From the NCBI RefSeq assembly GCF_015595035.1, contig NZ_JADNRN010000005.1, forward strand, positions 83,588 through 147,587: a DNA stretch of 64,000 nucleotides, given 5' to 3'. Source of the stretch: Marinibium conchae. GTDB taxonomy: Bacteria; Pseudomonadota; Gammaproteobacteria; Enterobacterales; Alteromonadaceae. The notes under the pieces are model-generated. The model was not told where the DNA came from. It did no database searches and was given only the letters and a program-made list of their open reading frames with translations. This document shows, in pieces, positions 37,391 to 46,630 of this stretch (position 1 is the stretch's first letter; each line of letters begins with the position of its first letter). A program made the translations under genes and the position numbers.

Positions 37391-38158
37391 ATGAAAACAA
37401 CAACTAAGCCTGCATTTAATAAAATCACAAGCGTAATCGCGTTCACTTGTTTAATGAGCGCATCAGCCTTTGCATCCGCCAATCAAAGTATTGATGAGAA
37501 GGAATTAAAGAAACAAGAAAATACCAATAATGCCGTAGGTTTTGGTACTGGCGTCGTGTTTGGCGCGGCTGTTGCAGGGCCGGTGGGCGCAGCTGTAGCA
37601 GGGCTATTTGGTTTATTTATTGCTGACGACATAAACGATGAAAATCGTCTGGAACTGACGAAAACTGAATTAAATAGCACTTCCGAAGAGCTTGTTGCTT
37701 TGCAAAAAGACTATGAAAGCTCAATGTCGAAGGCGAACGAGCAAATTGCCGCGATGGACAGCGCGATGACCAAGGCCATTCAACAAGTAAGCCCGCATTT
37801 AGAGACTAATATTCAGTTCAAAACTGCGTCTTACCTCATTGAAGACCACTACAAAACGCAACTAGATGGTTTGGCTTCAGAATTGAGAAAAAATCCGGGG
37901 CTCAAAATTGAACTATCAGGCTTTGCAGACCAACGTGGGGAGTCAGCATACAACCAAGTGCTATCTGAGCAGCGCACAAAGGCTGTTAAAGACTATTTGC
38001 TAAGTCAATTTGTGAATGACAATCAGATTATCGCTCAAGCCTTTGGCGAGTCAAATTTGGCAAGCTCAAACAGTAGCTTCGAAGAGGACTTTTTTGACCG
38101 TCGCGTGCATGTAAAAGTGAGTAGCGAAATAGCAGAAATGACAGCAGCCAATCAATAG
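37391..38158 (+). CDS. pdsO: Sortase-associated OmpA-like protein PdsO
   Basis: Envelope protein found with proteobacterial dedicated sortases. The ATG at 37391 has GGAG six bases upstream; ATG 37388 and TTG 37379 are in frame but worse placed. It has 255 residues. A signal peptide is cleaved around ASAFASA-NQ. A glycine/alanine-rich hydrophobic segment (AVGFGTGVVFGAAVAGPVGA) resembles a glycine zipper that could insert in a membrane. A coiled coil follows. The C-terminal OmpA domain (about 140-245) has LSGFADQRGESAYNQVLSEQR for peptidoglycan binding. It is first of the rightward arm and 69 bases before the sortase substrate gene. Confidence 0.9.
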   Translation: MKTTTKPAFNKITSVIAFTCLMSASAFASANQSIDEKELKKQENTNNAVGFGTGVVFGAAVAGPVGAAVAGLFGLFIADDINDENRLELTKTELNSTSEELVALQKDYESSMSKANEQIAAMDSAMTKAIQQVSPHLETNIQFKTASYLIEDHYKTQLDGLASELRKNPGLKIELSGFADQRGESAYNQVLSEQRTKAVKDYLLSQFVNDNQIIAQAFGESNLASSNSSFEEDFFDRRVHVKVSSEIAEMTAANQ

Positions 38159-38227
38159 GCTGCTACACCCTTTTACTCACCAATAGTAGATGCTCACTCC
38201 TAATAACTTTAAAGGTAGAAAACTAAT

Positions 38228-40606
38228 ATGGCCATCCTACAACGCTCGCTCATTGTCGTTACCGGACTCTGTGTCTTTGGGCTCATTCATGCAGCAGCCC
38301 CAAACATGTTCACACCTGCTTATACAAGCCTGTTTGACAATCAGCGACAATATCCAAGCAGCGCTGAAAGTGAATCTTCTATTAAAAATGAAGTGAAAAC
38401 GCAATTTAGTTTGCTGACGAAAACGGGCACTGTAAACGAGATAAACGTTCAAGAAACCAACATATTTTATACCGATCCACTTGCCAACTTAAGTTCATCA
38501 GGACTGTTTATTAGGGCAGTTGACGAACAAGGAAAGCCAGCTTTCAAGAATAGCAGCGAGTTAAGTACCGAAGTTGACATTAATGTCACTGGCATGATCG
38601 CACGAACACGCGTTAGCCAAACTTTCAAAAATAACAGCGATACATGGCAAGACGGTGTTTACGCTTTTCCACTGCCCGAAAATGCCGCCGTCGACCACCT
38701 GTTATTGAAAGTCGGTAACCGCATTATTGAAGGCCAGATTAAGCAAAAACAAGAAGCAAAAAAAATATTTGAAAAAGCCAAGCAAGAGGGTAAGAAAGCC
38801 AGTTTAGTTGTTCAACATCGTCCAAATATTTTCACGAATGAAGTCGCCAACATTGGGCCAGGTGAAGAAATAGAAGTTAGCATAGAGTACCAACAAACAT
38901 TAAGATTTGCAGATGGCGAGTACTCACTTCGATATCCACTTGATATAAAAGAGCGCTATCAGCCACAGAGTAGCAACGAGGATAGTGTTGAAAAATCAAA
39001 CTTTCGCAGAAAAGCCTTAACACTGAGAGTTAACCTAGCGTCGGGAACTCACCTAAACAATATTACAAGTGAAAATCACCCTATTGTTACCCATTCGTCA
39101 GCAAATCAGATAGGTAGCGGTGCTAGTCAGTACGAAATCAGCTTAGCCGATGAGTACGTACTACAAAAGGATTTTGTCCTCAGATGGCAACCTGAATTGG
39201 GAAGTCAACCGCAAACCAGTCATTTCTCGCAATGGGTGAATGGCGAAGAGTATGGCTTAGTCATGATTTACCCGCCACTTCCAGACGAAAACTTGGATCA
39301 GGATAGAGAAATTACCTTCATCTTGGATACCTCAGGCTCAATGGCTGGTGACGCAATCAAACAGGCAAAGCAAGCACTTGCTTTTGCAGTGGACGATTTA
39401 GCCGCATCCGACAAATTCAATATTATTCAATTCAATAGTCATGCAGAGCAGTTGTGGAGAACAGCCAAGTTCGCCGACTCAACTAATAAAGCCGATGCCT
39501 TCGATTTCATTGCTAGCTTAACAGCCAACGGTGGCACAGAGATGCATTCTGCGCTTTCAGTCGCCTTCGATAGCGCAGACAAAGCGAAAGCAGAAAACGA
39601 AGACGATCGCTTCTTCAAACAAATTTTGTTCATCACCGACGGCAGTGTGTCGAATGAACATTCATTGATGCAATTAATAAGTACCAGACTTGGCTCGCAG
39701 AGACTTTTTACCATTGGTATTGGTGCTGCACCCAATACTTACTTTATGACCGAGGCCGCTAAGATGGGCAAAGGTAGCTTTACCTTCATTGCCGACACCA
39801 GCCAAGTCAATGAAAAAATGCAAACGCTCTTAGAGAAAATAAAAGCACCTGCGCTTACAAATATTCAATTTAACCTCAAAGCACTTGGGCCAAATGAGAG
39901 TATAGAGATGTACCCCGATACTATTGGCGATTTATATCACGAAGAACCTATGGTATTGAGCTATAAAAAAAACGCTTCAGCTACCGCTTCTAATCAACAT
40001 GCTCACGAAAATACTGATGATTTCGCAGATATAAATGCCCCACTATTAGTCGGAAGGTATAACAATAACCCATGGCAGTTTAGCTTAACTCAAGAGTTGA
40101 GCGGAAAAAGCATCAAGCAATATCAACAGAATAAGCCTGATAATAGCGCCTTAAATTCAGAAACAACCTTGGGGACAATCGCTACGCGTGCACAAGGCAT
40201 CAACGTGCTGTGGGCAAGGGAAAAGATAGCGCAGTTAAGTCGTGATAAACGCAAGTTAGAAGTGCAACCTGTTGAAAGCAAAGAGCAGATCGACAGCTTA
40301 GTAACAGAAATCACACAAACAGCACTGGCGCATCATATCGTAAGCCAATACACCAGCTTAGTTGCCGTAGACACAGAGCAAACTGCACCTGAGAAAAATA
40401 TACAAAATCAACAATCGCAAGAGGCAATGCTGGCAGAAGCTGAACTCAAGAGAGCACAATTGGCAATTGCTCAAGCCCACGGATTAAGTCAACAAGGTTT
40501 ACTTCCACAAACTGCCACGCGAGCACAACTTAACATGTTGATTGCCCTTCTCTTATTGACGATGGCTGTATTGATGCTTTGGAGGAGAAAGCACGATGAA
40601 ATCTAA
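38228..40606 (+). CDS. Sortase target protein with VIT and von Willebrand A domains and LPQTA sorting signal
   Basis: The dedicated substrate of the adjacent sortase; 792 residues. It has an N-terminal signal peptide and a VIT domain (about 100-240, with TRVSQTFKNNS and YAFPLPENAAV) as in inter-alpha-trypsin inhibitor heavy chains. A VWA domain (about 360-540) begins TFILDTSGSMAG, whose DTSGS forms the metal-dependent adhesion site. The C-terminus is a classical sorting signal: LPQTA at 759-763, a hydrophobic span, then RRKHDEI. In Gram-negative bacteria the acceptor of the sorted protein is not established. Its last codons overlap the sortase gene by 11 bases. Confidence 0.93.
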   Translation: MAILQRSLIVVTGLCVFGLIHAAAPNMFTPAYTSLFDNQRQYPSSAESESSIKNEVKTQFSLLTKTGTVNEINVQETNIFYTDPLANLSSSGLFIRAVDEQGKPAFKNSSELSTEVDINVTGMIARTRVSQTFKNNSDTWQDGVYAFPLPENAAVDHLLLKVGNRIIEGQIKQKQEAKKIFEKAKQEGKKASLVVQHRPNIFTNEVANIGPGEEIEVSIEYQQTLRFADGEYSLRYPLDIKERYQPQSSNEDSVEKSNFRRKALTLRVNLASGTHLNNITSENHPIVTHSSANQIGSGASQYEISLADEYVLQKDFVLRWQPELGSQPQTSHFSQWVNGEEYGLVMIYPPLPDENLDQDREITFILDTSGSMAGDAIKQAKQALAFAVDDLAASDKFNIIQFNSHAEQLWRTAKFADSTNKADAFDFIASLTANGGTEMHSALSVAFDSADKAKAENEDDRFFKQILFITDGSVSNEHSLMQLISTRLGSQRLFTIGIGAAPNTYFMTEAAKMGKGSFTFIADTSQVNEKMQTLLEKIKAPALTNIQFNLKALGPNESIEMYPDTIGDLYHEEPMVLSYKKNASATASNQHAHENTDDFADINAPLLVGRYNNNPWQFSLTQELSGKSIKQYQQNKPDNSALNSETTLGTIATRAQGINVLWAREKIAQLSRDKRKLEVQPVESKEQIDSLVTEITQTALAHHIVSQYTSLVAVDTEQTAPEKNIQNQQSQEAMLAEAELKRAQLAIAQAHGLSQQGLLPQTATRAQLNMLIALLLLTMAVLMLWRRKHDEI

Positions 40607-41246
40607 AACAGAAGTGGCTGTGAATAGCAATGATAGTAAGCGTCGAAACAACAAGGTCTTTACAATAATGCACCATACAATCAGTGTTGAAACTATCTTT
40701 ATCTATGCCATTTTTGTCTTTGCATTAGTGTTATTAGGCGACAGCTTTTACATTAAAACCAAGGCGCAATACGCGCAATACTTAATTGGGAATTCCTGGC
40801 AATACTATGCCAATACGGGTGAAATTCAAAAACCGTGGCCGTGGGCTGACACTTTCCCGATAGCCGAGTTGTCGATACAAGACACGTCGCACTTCATACT
40901 TTCAGGGGCTAGCGGCAGAAACCTCGCCTTTGGGCCTGCTCATTTGGCCAACACAGCAAGCTTGGGCAGTGAGGGCAATGCAGCCATCGCGGGTCATCGT
41001 GATACGCATTTTGAACAGTTAAAAACATCGAAGCTTGGCGACTTAATCTATCTGACCAGCAGACAAGAAGACAAGCTTGTAAAACAAGTATTCCGTGTTA
41101 GCGACATTAAAATAGTTGATGAAAAAAACATTGATGTGCTTCAAGAAACGTCAACGAGTACCCTAACACTCATTACTTGTTACCCATTCGACAGTATCGA
41201 CCCAAACCCAAGCCAACGCTATATCGTAAAGGCTGAGCTGATATAA
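40596..41246 (+). CDS. Class GN (Gram-negative) sortase
   Basis: Membrane-bound cysteine transpeptidase of 216 residues. A basic N-terminus is followed by one span (about 31-50), with the catalytic domain in the periplasm. The catalytic triad is His134 (AGHRDTHF), Cys195 (LITCYPF) and Arg208 (QRYIVKA). It should cleave the LPQTA motif of the preceding gene between Thr and Ala. GGAGGAG for its own start lies inside the end of the substrate gene, whose stop overlaps it by 11 bases, so the pair is coupled. A terminator follows. Confidence 0.94.
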   Translation: MKSKTEVAVNSNDSKRRNNKVFTIMHHTISVETIFIYAIFVFALVLLGDSFYIKTKAQYAQYLIGNSWQYYANTGEIQKPWPWADTFPIAELSIQDTSHFILSGASGRNLAFGPAHLANTASLGSEGNAAIAGHRDTHFEQLKTSKLGDLIYLTSRQEDKLVKQVFRVSDIKIVDEKNIDVLQETSTSTLTLITCYPFDSIDPNPSQRYIVKAELI

Positions 41247-41290
41247 AAACCTTAAGCGAACACTAATGCTTGTTATTCAAAGCCAAAAGA

Positions 41291-41325
41291 GTCTAGGCAT
41301 GCCACGAAAGTTGGTATGTCTAGGC
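41291..41325 (+). terminator. Terminator of the pdsO-target-sortase operon
   Basis: A 13-bp stem (GTCTAGGCATGCC / GGTATGTCTAGGC, three G-U pairs) with a nine-base loop, then TTT. The G-U pairs mean it folds best on the plus strand. It overlaps the last codons of the convergent dsbC gene. Confidence 0.6.
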
Positions 41326-42156
41326 TTTAACCGCGTCTTCAATGGTCTTTAATAAAGTTTGAGCCGGCTGATAACCATTCACTATTGAACCGTCAGGAAG
41401 AACGATGTTGGGTGTACCATTAACGCCAATGGCCTGGCCGAAATTGTATTGCTCGGCTACTTCATTTTCGCAAGCCGCTCTGGCTACTCTCTGACCCGCT
41501 TTTGCATCATCCATTGCTTTATTGGGATCAGCCGAGCACCAAATTGAAACCGTATCATTGTATACGCGTGAATTGATACCGGCCCTCGGGAACGCTAAGT
41601 AGCGAACAGTAATGCCCAGGCTATTCAAAATGTCCATCTCGTTGTGCAATTTACGACAAAAACCACAGGTAGCATCAGTGAATACGGTGACGGCATATTT
41701 TTCTTTTTCGGCTTTATATTCAATTACCGACTGCGTAAAGGTTTTTAGTCCGTCAAGGCGATAACGCTTTAGCGCCTCACCGGTTTCATCAACGATCTGG
41801 TTGCCGACTTTGTAGATGCGAGCAGTGAGAAAGTACTCTCCATCTTCACTCCCATAAAACAAACCCGTTGTCGCATTAATTTGCAGTAAGCCGGGCACTG
41901 GTGCATCTGCAATCGACAATATTTTTATATTCAAGCGTTCTTCAAAGCGAGACAGCAAGGCCGAATAGTCTTGATCACTGCTCGATTCTACCTTTTCAAG
42001 ATTTTGAGGAAGTGGCTCTGCATTGGCAACACTCACCCAAAATAGACTTAGCAGTAAAAGCAGAACCGAAAGAGCCTTAATAATAGACTTTTCAATGATA
42101 GTGGATTGAAAACTCAAACTCGAAGATTTACTGTGAGCATTTGTAGAACGTGTCAT
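41320..42156 (-). CDS. dsbC: Thiol:disulfide interchange protein DsbC
   Basis: Periplasmic disulfide isomerase that corrects wrongly paired cysteines. It has 278 residues with a long N-terminus and a signal peptide cleaved after VANA (46). The N-terminal dimerisation domain (about 55-125) includes GLLQINATTGLFYGSEDGEY. The thioredoxin domain has active site CGFC (164-167) and the cis-Pro in GVNGTPNIVLPDG. Targets in this window probably include LptD, with its paired cysteines. It follows xerD, the same neighbour as in E. coli. Confidence 0.93.
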   Translation of the reverse strand: MTRSTNAHSKSSSLSFQSTIIEKSIIKALSVLLLLLSLFWVSVANAEPLPQNLEKVESSSDQDYSALLSRFEERLNIKILSIADAPVPGLLQINATTGLFYGSEDGEYFLTARIYKVGNQIVDETGEALKRYRLDGLKTFTQSVIEYKAEKEKYAVTVFTDATCGFCRKLHNEMDILNSLGITVRYLAFPRAGINSRVYNDTVSIWCSADPNKAMDDAKAGQRVARAACENEVAEQYNFGQAIGVNGTPNIVLPDGSIVNGYQPAQTLLKTIEDAVKA

Positions 42157-42252
42157 GGGGCTAGTTATCCTTATTGTCTCAATTGTGCATATATACTAGT
42201 ACTATACGAGCAACAGACCGTAAAAGTCGCAAGAAAATTCTGTGCATCGACA

Positions 42253-43170
42253 TTAGCCTCTAGGATGATGGTTTTTAACTAAAGACTGAAGTCTCTCCGT
42301 CGCAACATGGGTATAGATTTGTGTTGTTGATAGATCGCTATGGCCTAATAACATTTGCACAACGCGTAAATCAGCCCCATGGTTTAACAAATGCGTAGCA
42401 AAGGCGTGCCTAAGGGTATGTGGCGACAAGTGACAATTGATGCCAGCCTGTTTTGCATAAAACTTAATACGATGCCAAAAGGTTTGCCTTGTCATGGTCG
42501 TTCCACGCTTACTTGGGAATACCGTATTGCTTGGCTTAGTTAATAACTGAGGCCGCCAGTTTTTAATATAATCAGCTAAACAATCGACCGCAATTTCACC
42601 TAAAGGAACGAGCCTTTCCTTATTTCCTTTACCCGTTACACGAATCACGCCCTGTAACAAACTAAGCTCATTCATTTGTAAATTAACCAGTTCTGATACC
42701 CTAACACCAGTCGCATAAAGCAGCTCCAACATCGCTTTATCACGAACCTGAATTGGGTCATCAGTTTCTGGGCAGGCGAGCAGATCATCAACTTGCTGCT
42801 CGGATAAAGTCCCGGGTAGTTGAGAGGGCAATTTCGGGTTAACTAGGCCTTGCGTAGGATTATCTTCACGCCATTTTTTTGCAATCGCATATTTGTAAAA
42901 AGCACGAGTAGAACTGAGGAAGCGGCTTGTCGAACGTTGCGATAGCCTTTTTTCGAAGCGGTAGCTTAGATAGGCCTGAATGTCTGTTTCTGCAACATAC
43001 ACCAATTCAGAACTGTACTTTGAGTGTTTTTGCAAAAACAAACAGAACTTTGTTAGATCAGTTCTATAAGCGCTGGCGGTATTCGTGCTTAGCCCTTTTT
43101 CTATCCACAGCATGCTGATAAAGTCGTTAAGTGCTTGCTCATTAGCGTCACTCAAATATTCCGTAGTCAT
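42253..43170 (-). CDS. xerD: Tyrosine recombinase XerD
   Basis: Resolves chromosome dimers at dif together with XerC and FtsK. It has 305 residues. The N-terminal SAM-like core-binding domain (1-100) includes MLWIEKGLSTNTASAYRTDL. The catalytic domain has Arg in ATGVRVSELVNL, Lys in TGKGNKERLVPL, His-x-x-Arg in LSPHTLRHAFATHLL, the later His in LLGHSDLSTTQIY, and the nucleophilic Tyr of that last motif. It overlaps djlA by one base (TAATG). Confidence 0.95.
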   Translation of the reverse strand: MTTEYLSDANEQALNDFISMLWIEKGLSTNTASAYRTDLTKFCLFLQKHSKYSSELVYVAETDIQAYLSYRFEKRLSQRSTSRFLSSTRAFYKYAIAKKWREDNPTQGLVNPKLPSQLPGTLSEQQVDDLLACPETDDPIQVRDKAMLELLYATGVRVSELVNLQMNELSLLQGVIRVTGKGNKERLVPLGEIAVDCLADYIKNWRPQLLTKPSNTVFPSKRGTTMTRQTFWHRIKFYAKQAGINCHLSPHTLRHAFATHLLNHGADLRVVQMLLGHSDLSTTQIYTHVATERLQSLVKNHHPRG

Positions 43171-44057
43171 TAGAATTTCTTACTTTGACGCAGTAACTCA
43201 TAAGCAGCCTGAATATCTTGCGTTTTCTTTTTCGATAACAATAAAGCCTGTTCAGGTAAACCTTTTGATACTAATTTATCTGGGTGATGCAATGACATTT
43301 GTTTTCTGTAAGCTTTTTTAATGCGCTTTACATCATTTGTACTGGCTATGCCTAAAATTTTGAATGCATCATTGAGTTTGGCTGATGCAGAGTAAGGCTC
43401 ATTGCCATGGTTAGCGTAAGCTCTCTTTCGCTGTCCTTGCCCAGAATGATGCTTATTGGAACTTGTTTTTGCTCGCGAACTAGATTGACGAAAACGCTGT
43501 TCAGCCTCAAAGCCATGCAGAAGAAAAATCATCTCCTCTTTCTTAAAGCCGAGTGTTTTAGCAACGTTGAGCAAAATATTATACTGTGGTGTGCTTAAGC
43601 GCTGGTTCGCACATGCCGCTTGGATAAGGATTTCTAAAAAGATTTGCATAACGTCACGCCTAGCGTGGCATTGTTCCTTAAACTCTTTCAGCATTTCGGT
43701 TAAGGCAAAATCACGCTGCTTTCCATCTCTGAATGCTTGTTGGGCCTCACTTCTAACATCGCCAGCAAGGTTCATTTGATCCATAAGAGCTGACGCGATT
43801 TTGATGTCTTGCTCGGTTACCTTGCCGTCAGCTTTTGCTATGTGGCCTAGCGCTGAAAACAAAGAGTGAAAAAAAACAGCTTGTTGTTGTATTTCTGAGC
43901 TTGAAGAAAAAAAGCGACTAAACCCACCTTTTTCTGAAAAGTCTTTGCTGTAAGTCGTATCAAAAATATGACCCACAACAAGCCCTAGTAAAGCGCCAGT
44001 TACCCTGCCAAACATGAAGCCGAAAAGCGTACCTACAACTTTTCCCCATACTTGCAT
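43170..44057 (-). CDS. djlA: Membrane-anchored DnaJ-like protein DjlA
   Basis: Co-chaperone of DnaK tethered to the inner membrane. The start at 44057 (MQVWGKVVGTLFG) follows AAGGAAA and aligns with E. coli DjlA; 43 open codons upstream do not. It has 295 residues. One glycine-rich span (about 6-28) is of the dimerising kind known in DjlA. A TerB-like helical domain (about 55-170) follows, then a variable Ser/Lys/Arg/His-rich linker. The C-terminal J domain (about 225-295) has the HPD motif in SLHHPDKLVSKGLPEQ. It is divergent from lptD, as in E. coli. Confidence 0.94.
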   Translation of the reverse strand: MQVWGKVVGTLFGFMFGRVTGALLGLVVGHIFDTTYSKDFSEKGGFSRFFSSSSEIQQQAVFFHSLFSALGHIAKADGKVTEQDIKIASALMDQMNLAGDVRSEAQQAFRDGKQRDFALTEMLKEFKEQCHARRDVMQIFLEILIQAACANQRLSTPQYNILLNVAKTLGFKKEEMIFLLHGFEAEQRFRQSSSRAKTSSNKHHSGQGQRKRAYANHGNEPYSASAKLNDAFKILGIASTNDVKRIKKAYRKQMSLHHPDKLVSKGLPEQALLLSKKKTQDIQAAYELLRQSKKF

Positions 44058-44209
44058 GATTGTCATTTCCTTTTTGTTGGTTTGAACCTTGTAGGCAGCC
44101 ATCATTTCATACTGCGTCATTGATGCAAGTACGAAATAGTCATTGTACGGACTAAAACTGCACGAAATTTCCGCATTTATGCCCAAAAACCATATTAATT
44201 GGAGGTTTT

Positions 44210-44263
44210 CGCAATATTAAGTTGGTTATTACGCGCCAAAAGATTAAAATTCACAATATTGCG
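44210..44263. repeat. Inverted repeat in the djlA-lptD intergenic region
   Basis: CGCAATATT (44210-44218) and AATATTGCG (44255-44263) are perfect inverted copies 36 bases apart, roughly mid-way in the 325-base gap between djlA and lptD. They could be a pair of operator half-sites or chance. I see no clear sigma-70 promoter and no gene in the gap. Confidence 0.4.
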
Positions 44264-44382
44264 TCGATTTTTAATGAACGTTAGGTCAAATACGTGTTCT
44301 CAAGGTGTTAGGCTTCGTCGCAAAGCTACTCCGTCACCTTAAGCCGGAGGCTCTAAGTAAAGGTTATCAAAAAAAGTCATTC

Positions 44383-46596
44383 ATGATCAAAGTGTTCTCC
44401 ACAGCAGCGTTATTAATATTGACTCTAGGCGCAAACGCCCAGTCTGTTGAGCTATGTATTGCTCCTGTTGATACTTTTGATAGTGCTTTACTAACTAGCG
44501 ATAATAAAATTGCCGTTAGCTCTTTAAATGCCCAACTTATTCAAAATCAAACCGCACTGTTTAATGGCGATGTCGTTATTACCAGCTCAGACGCAATTAT
44601 TAACGCTGATTTGGCGCAAATTGACGATAACGGCCGGCTCGTAAAAGCAAACGGAGATGTTCTTTATCGCGACTCAGAATTAGAAGTACAAAGCCAAGGT
44701 GTGGAAATTAATTCACAGCTTCGATTACTACAGATGCAAGATACCGAATATCAACTTAAAGGCATCGCAGGGCGTGGATCAGCCGATTTACTTTCCTTAT
44801 CTGGTGAACAAGGTTTGCGTCTGGAAGACGTTACCTTTACTACCTGTCCGAAAGGAGGCGAAGATTGGAAAATGTCGGCTAGCGAGATTTTAATCGGCAA
44901 AGACTCCCCCTTTGGCGAAGCTTACAACACAAAGTTCTTTCTGGGCGGTGTCCCTGTTTTTTGGTTACCATACTTTGCCTTTCCAGTAACAGCTGAGCGT
45001 CAGAGCGGCCTTCTTTTTCCGAATATTGGTAGCTCAACCCGTACGGGTATTGAATACGAACAACCACTTTATTGGAACATTGCGCCCAATTATGATGCCA
45101 CTTTTTCGCCTCGAATAATGACTAACAGAGGCGTGCAACTAAAAACAGAATTTAGATATCTCTTCGCTCAAAATCAAGGTGAGCTCCAATTGGAGTATTT
45201 GCCTAAGGATATCGACACGGCAAGTCAAGACGAGCGTTACTTTTATCGTTATATGCATCAAGGTAAACTTAGCGATAATTGGAATCTAAATATTGATTTC
45301 AGTGGTATCAGTGACGACAACTACATTGTTGACTTGGGTTCTGACTATTACAATCGCGCCGACACACACCTATATCGACAATTAGGTGTCAGTTACTATT
45401 CTGAAAGTCTCGACTTTAGCCTTCAATTCAGAGATTTTGATGTGGTTGGCGATCATCCAGACGTGTATCGCGCTTTACCAGAGATGAAATTAAATTATGC
45501 CGCAGATTTAGGAAGTGTTATTGATTTTAATCTAGCCTCTGAAGCTGCCTACTTTGAAAACTCTTTGAACACTCAACCGAGTGCTTTTAGGGTTCATGTT
45601 GAGCCGAGCTTGTCGATTCCTTATCAGCGTGCTTGGGGGGAATTACTTGCGGAGATAAGTGTACTGCAGACCAACTACGAACAAGAGTTACCCGATGGCT
45701 ATGTGGGTAGTTTAGAAGAACGGGTAAGCAGAACAATTGGTCAGGGTCGCCTTTTTGGCTCACTCATATTTGAAAATGCTGAATTACTGCAAGATAGCGA
45801 ATTCTTAGTTAGCGTAGAGCCAAAAGCACAATATCTTTTTACAAGTTTTGAAGAGCAAGACAACATTGGTTTTTACGATACCACGCCGTTGCTAACGACT
45901 TTCAGTAACTTATTCAGAGGTCAGGAGTTTACCGGCTTAGATAGAATTAATGATAATAATCAGTTCACCCTTGGTGCCACGGCCCGACTGATTGATGCGC
46001 AAAACCGAGAAAAGTTGGTAGTGAGTATTGGGCAGATATTTTACTTAAGAGATGCTGAACTAAACAGTAGCATTCGTGACAATGACCGCTCTGCACTTGC
46101 AGCAGAATTTGATTGGCAAGTGAACCAACGCTGGTTTTTACACTCTGATATTCAAGTTGCTACACAAACGAAAAAAGTTGAACGTAGCAGTGTTGCGACT
46201 GAATACCGTATTGACGATAATAGACTCATTCAGTTAAATCATCGATATATTCGTGATTTGTCGGGTGAAGAAATCAATCAGTTCGGCGTTTCAGCAAGTT
46301 GGCCCATTACCAACAACTGGCATTGGGTTGGACGTTGGTATCGAGATGCGGAGCTATCCAGAACAACAGAGAGCTTTATGGGTTTGCAGTACGAGAGCTG
46401 TTGCTGGGCATTAAGAGTCACCTACCAGCGCAACTTAAGCAATCGCTTCGATGATGCAGGGTTCCGCTCAACTAATGAATTCGATTCAGGCTTTGGGCTG
46501 CAGTTCATCATTAAGGGGATTGGCAGCCGTAAACGAAATTCCGATATTTTAGAACAGGGGATGTTTGGTTATCGCCAACCTTACGTTTTGAATTAA
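44383..46596 (+). CDS. lptD: LPS-assembly protein LptD
   Basis: Outer-membrane beta-barrel that, with LptE, inserts lipopolysaccharide in the outer leaflet. The likely start is ATG 44383, giving a signal peptide MIKVFSTAALLILTLGANAQ and 737 residues; the frame is open to a GTG at 44305, and the ribosome site is poor for both. The N-terminal jellyroll (about 35-165) includes ALFNGDVVITSSDAIINADL. The barrel follows. All four structural cysteines are present: one just after the signal peptide (VELC), one in TTCPKG, and the adjacent pair in YESCCWAL. It is first gene of lptD-surA-pdxA-rsmA-apaG-apaH. Confidence 0.94.
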   Translation: MIKVFSTAALLILTLGANAQSVELCIAPVDTFDSALLTSDNKIAVSSLNAQLIQNQTALFNGDVVITSSDAIINADLAQIDDNGRLVKANGDVLYRDSELEVQSQGVEINSQLRLLQMQDTEYQLKGIAGRGSADLLSLSGEQGLRLEDVTFTTCPKGGEDWKMSASEILIGKDSPFGEAYNTKFFLGGVPVFWLPYFAFPVTAERQSGLLFPNIGSSTRTGIEYEQPLYWNIAPNYDATFSPRIMTNRGVQLKTEFRYLFAQNQGELQLEYLPKDIDTASQDERYFYRYMHQGKLSDNWNLNIDFSGISDDNYIVDLGSDYYNRADTHLYRQLGVSYYSESLDFSLQFRDFDVVGDHPDVYRALPEMKLNYAADLGSVIDFNLASEAAYFENSLNTQPSAFRVHVEPSLSIPYQRAWGELLAEISVLQTNYEQELPDGYVGSLEERVSRTIGQGRLFGSLIFENAELLQDSEFLVSVEPKAQYLFTSFEEQDNIGFYDTTPLLTTFSNLFRGQEFTGLDRINDNNQFTLGATARLIDAQNREKLVVSIGQIFYLRDAELNSSIRDNDRSALAAEFDWQVNQRWFLHSDIQVATQTKKVERSSVATEYRIDDNRLIQLNHRYIRDLSGEEINQFGVSASWPITNNWHWVGRWYRDAELSRTTESFMGLQYESCCWALRVTYQRNLSNRFDDAGFRSTNEFDSGFGLQFIIKGIGSRKRNSDILEQGMFGYRQPYVLN

Positions 46597-46630
46597 ATAA
46601 TTTAAAGAATACAAGAAAACTAGAGAAAAT

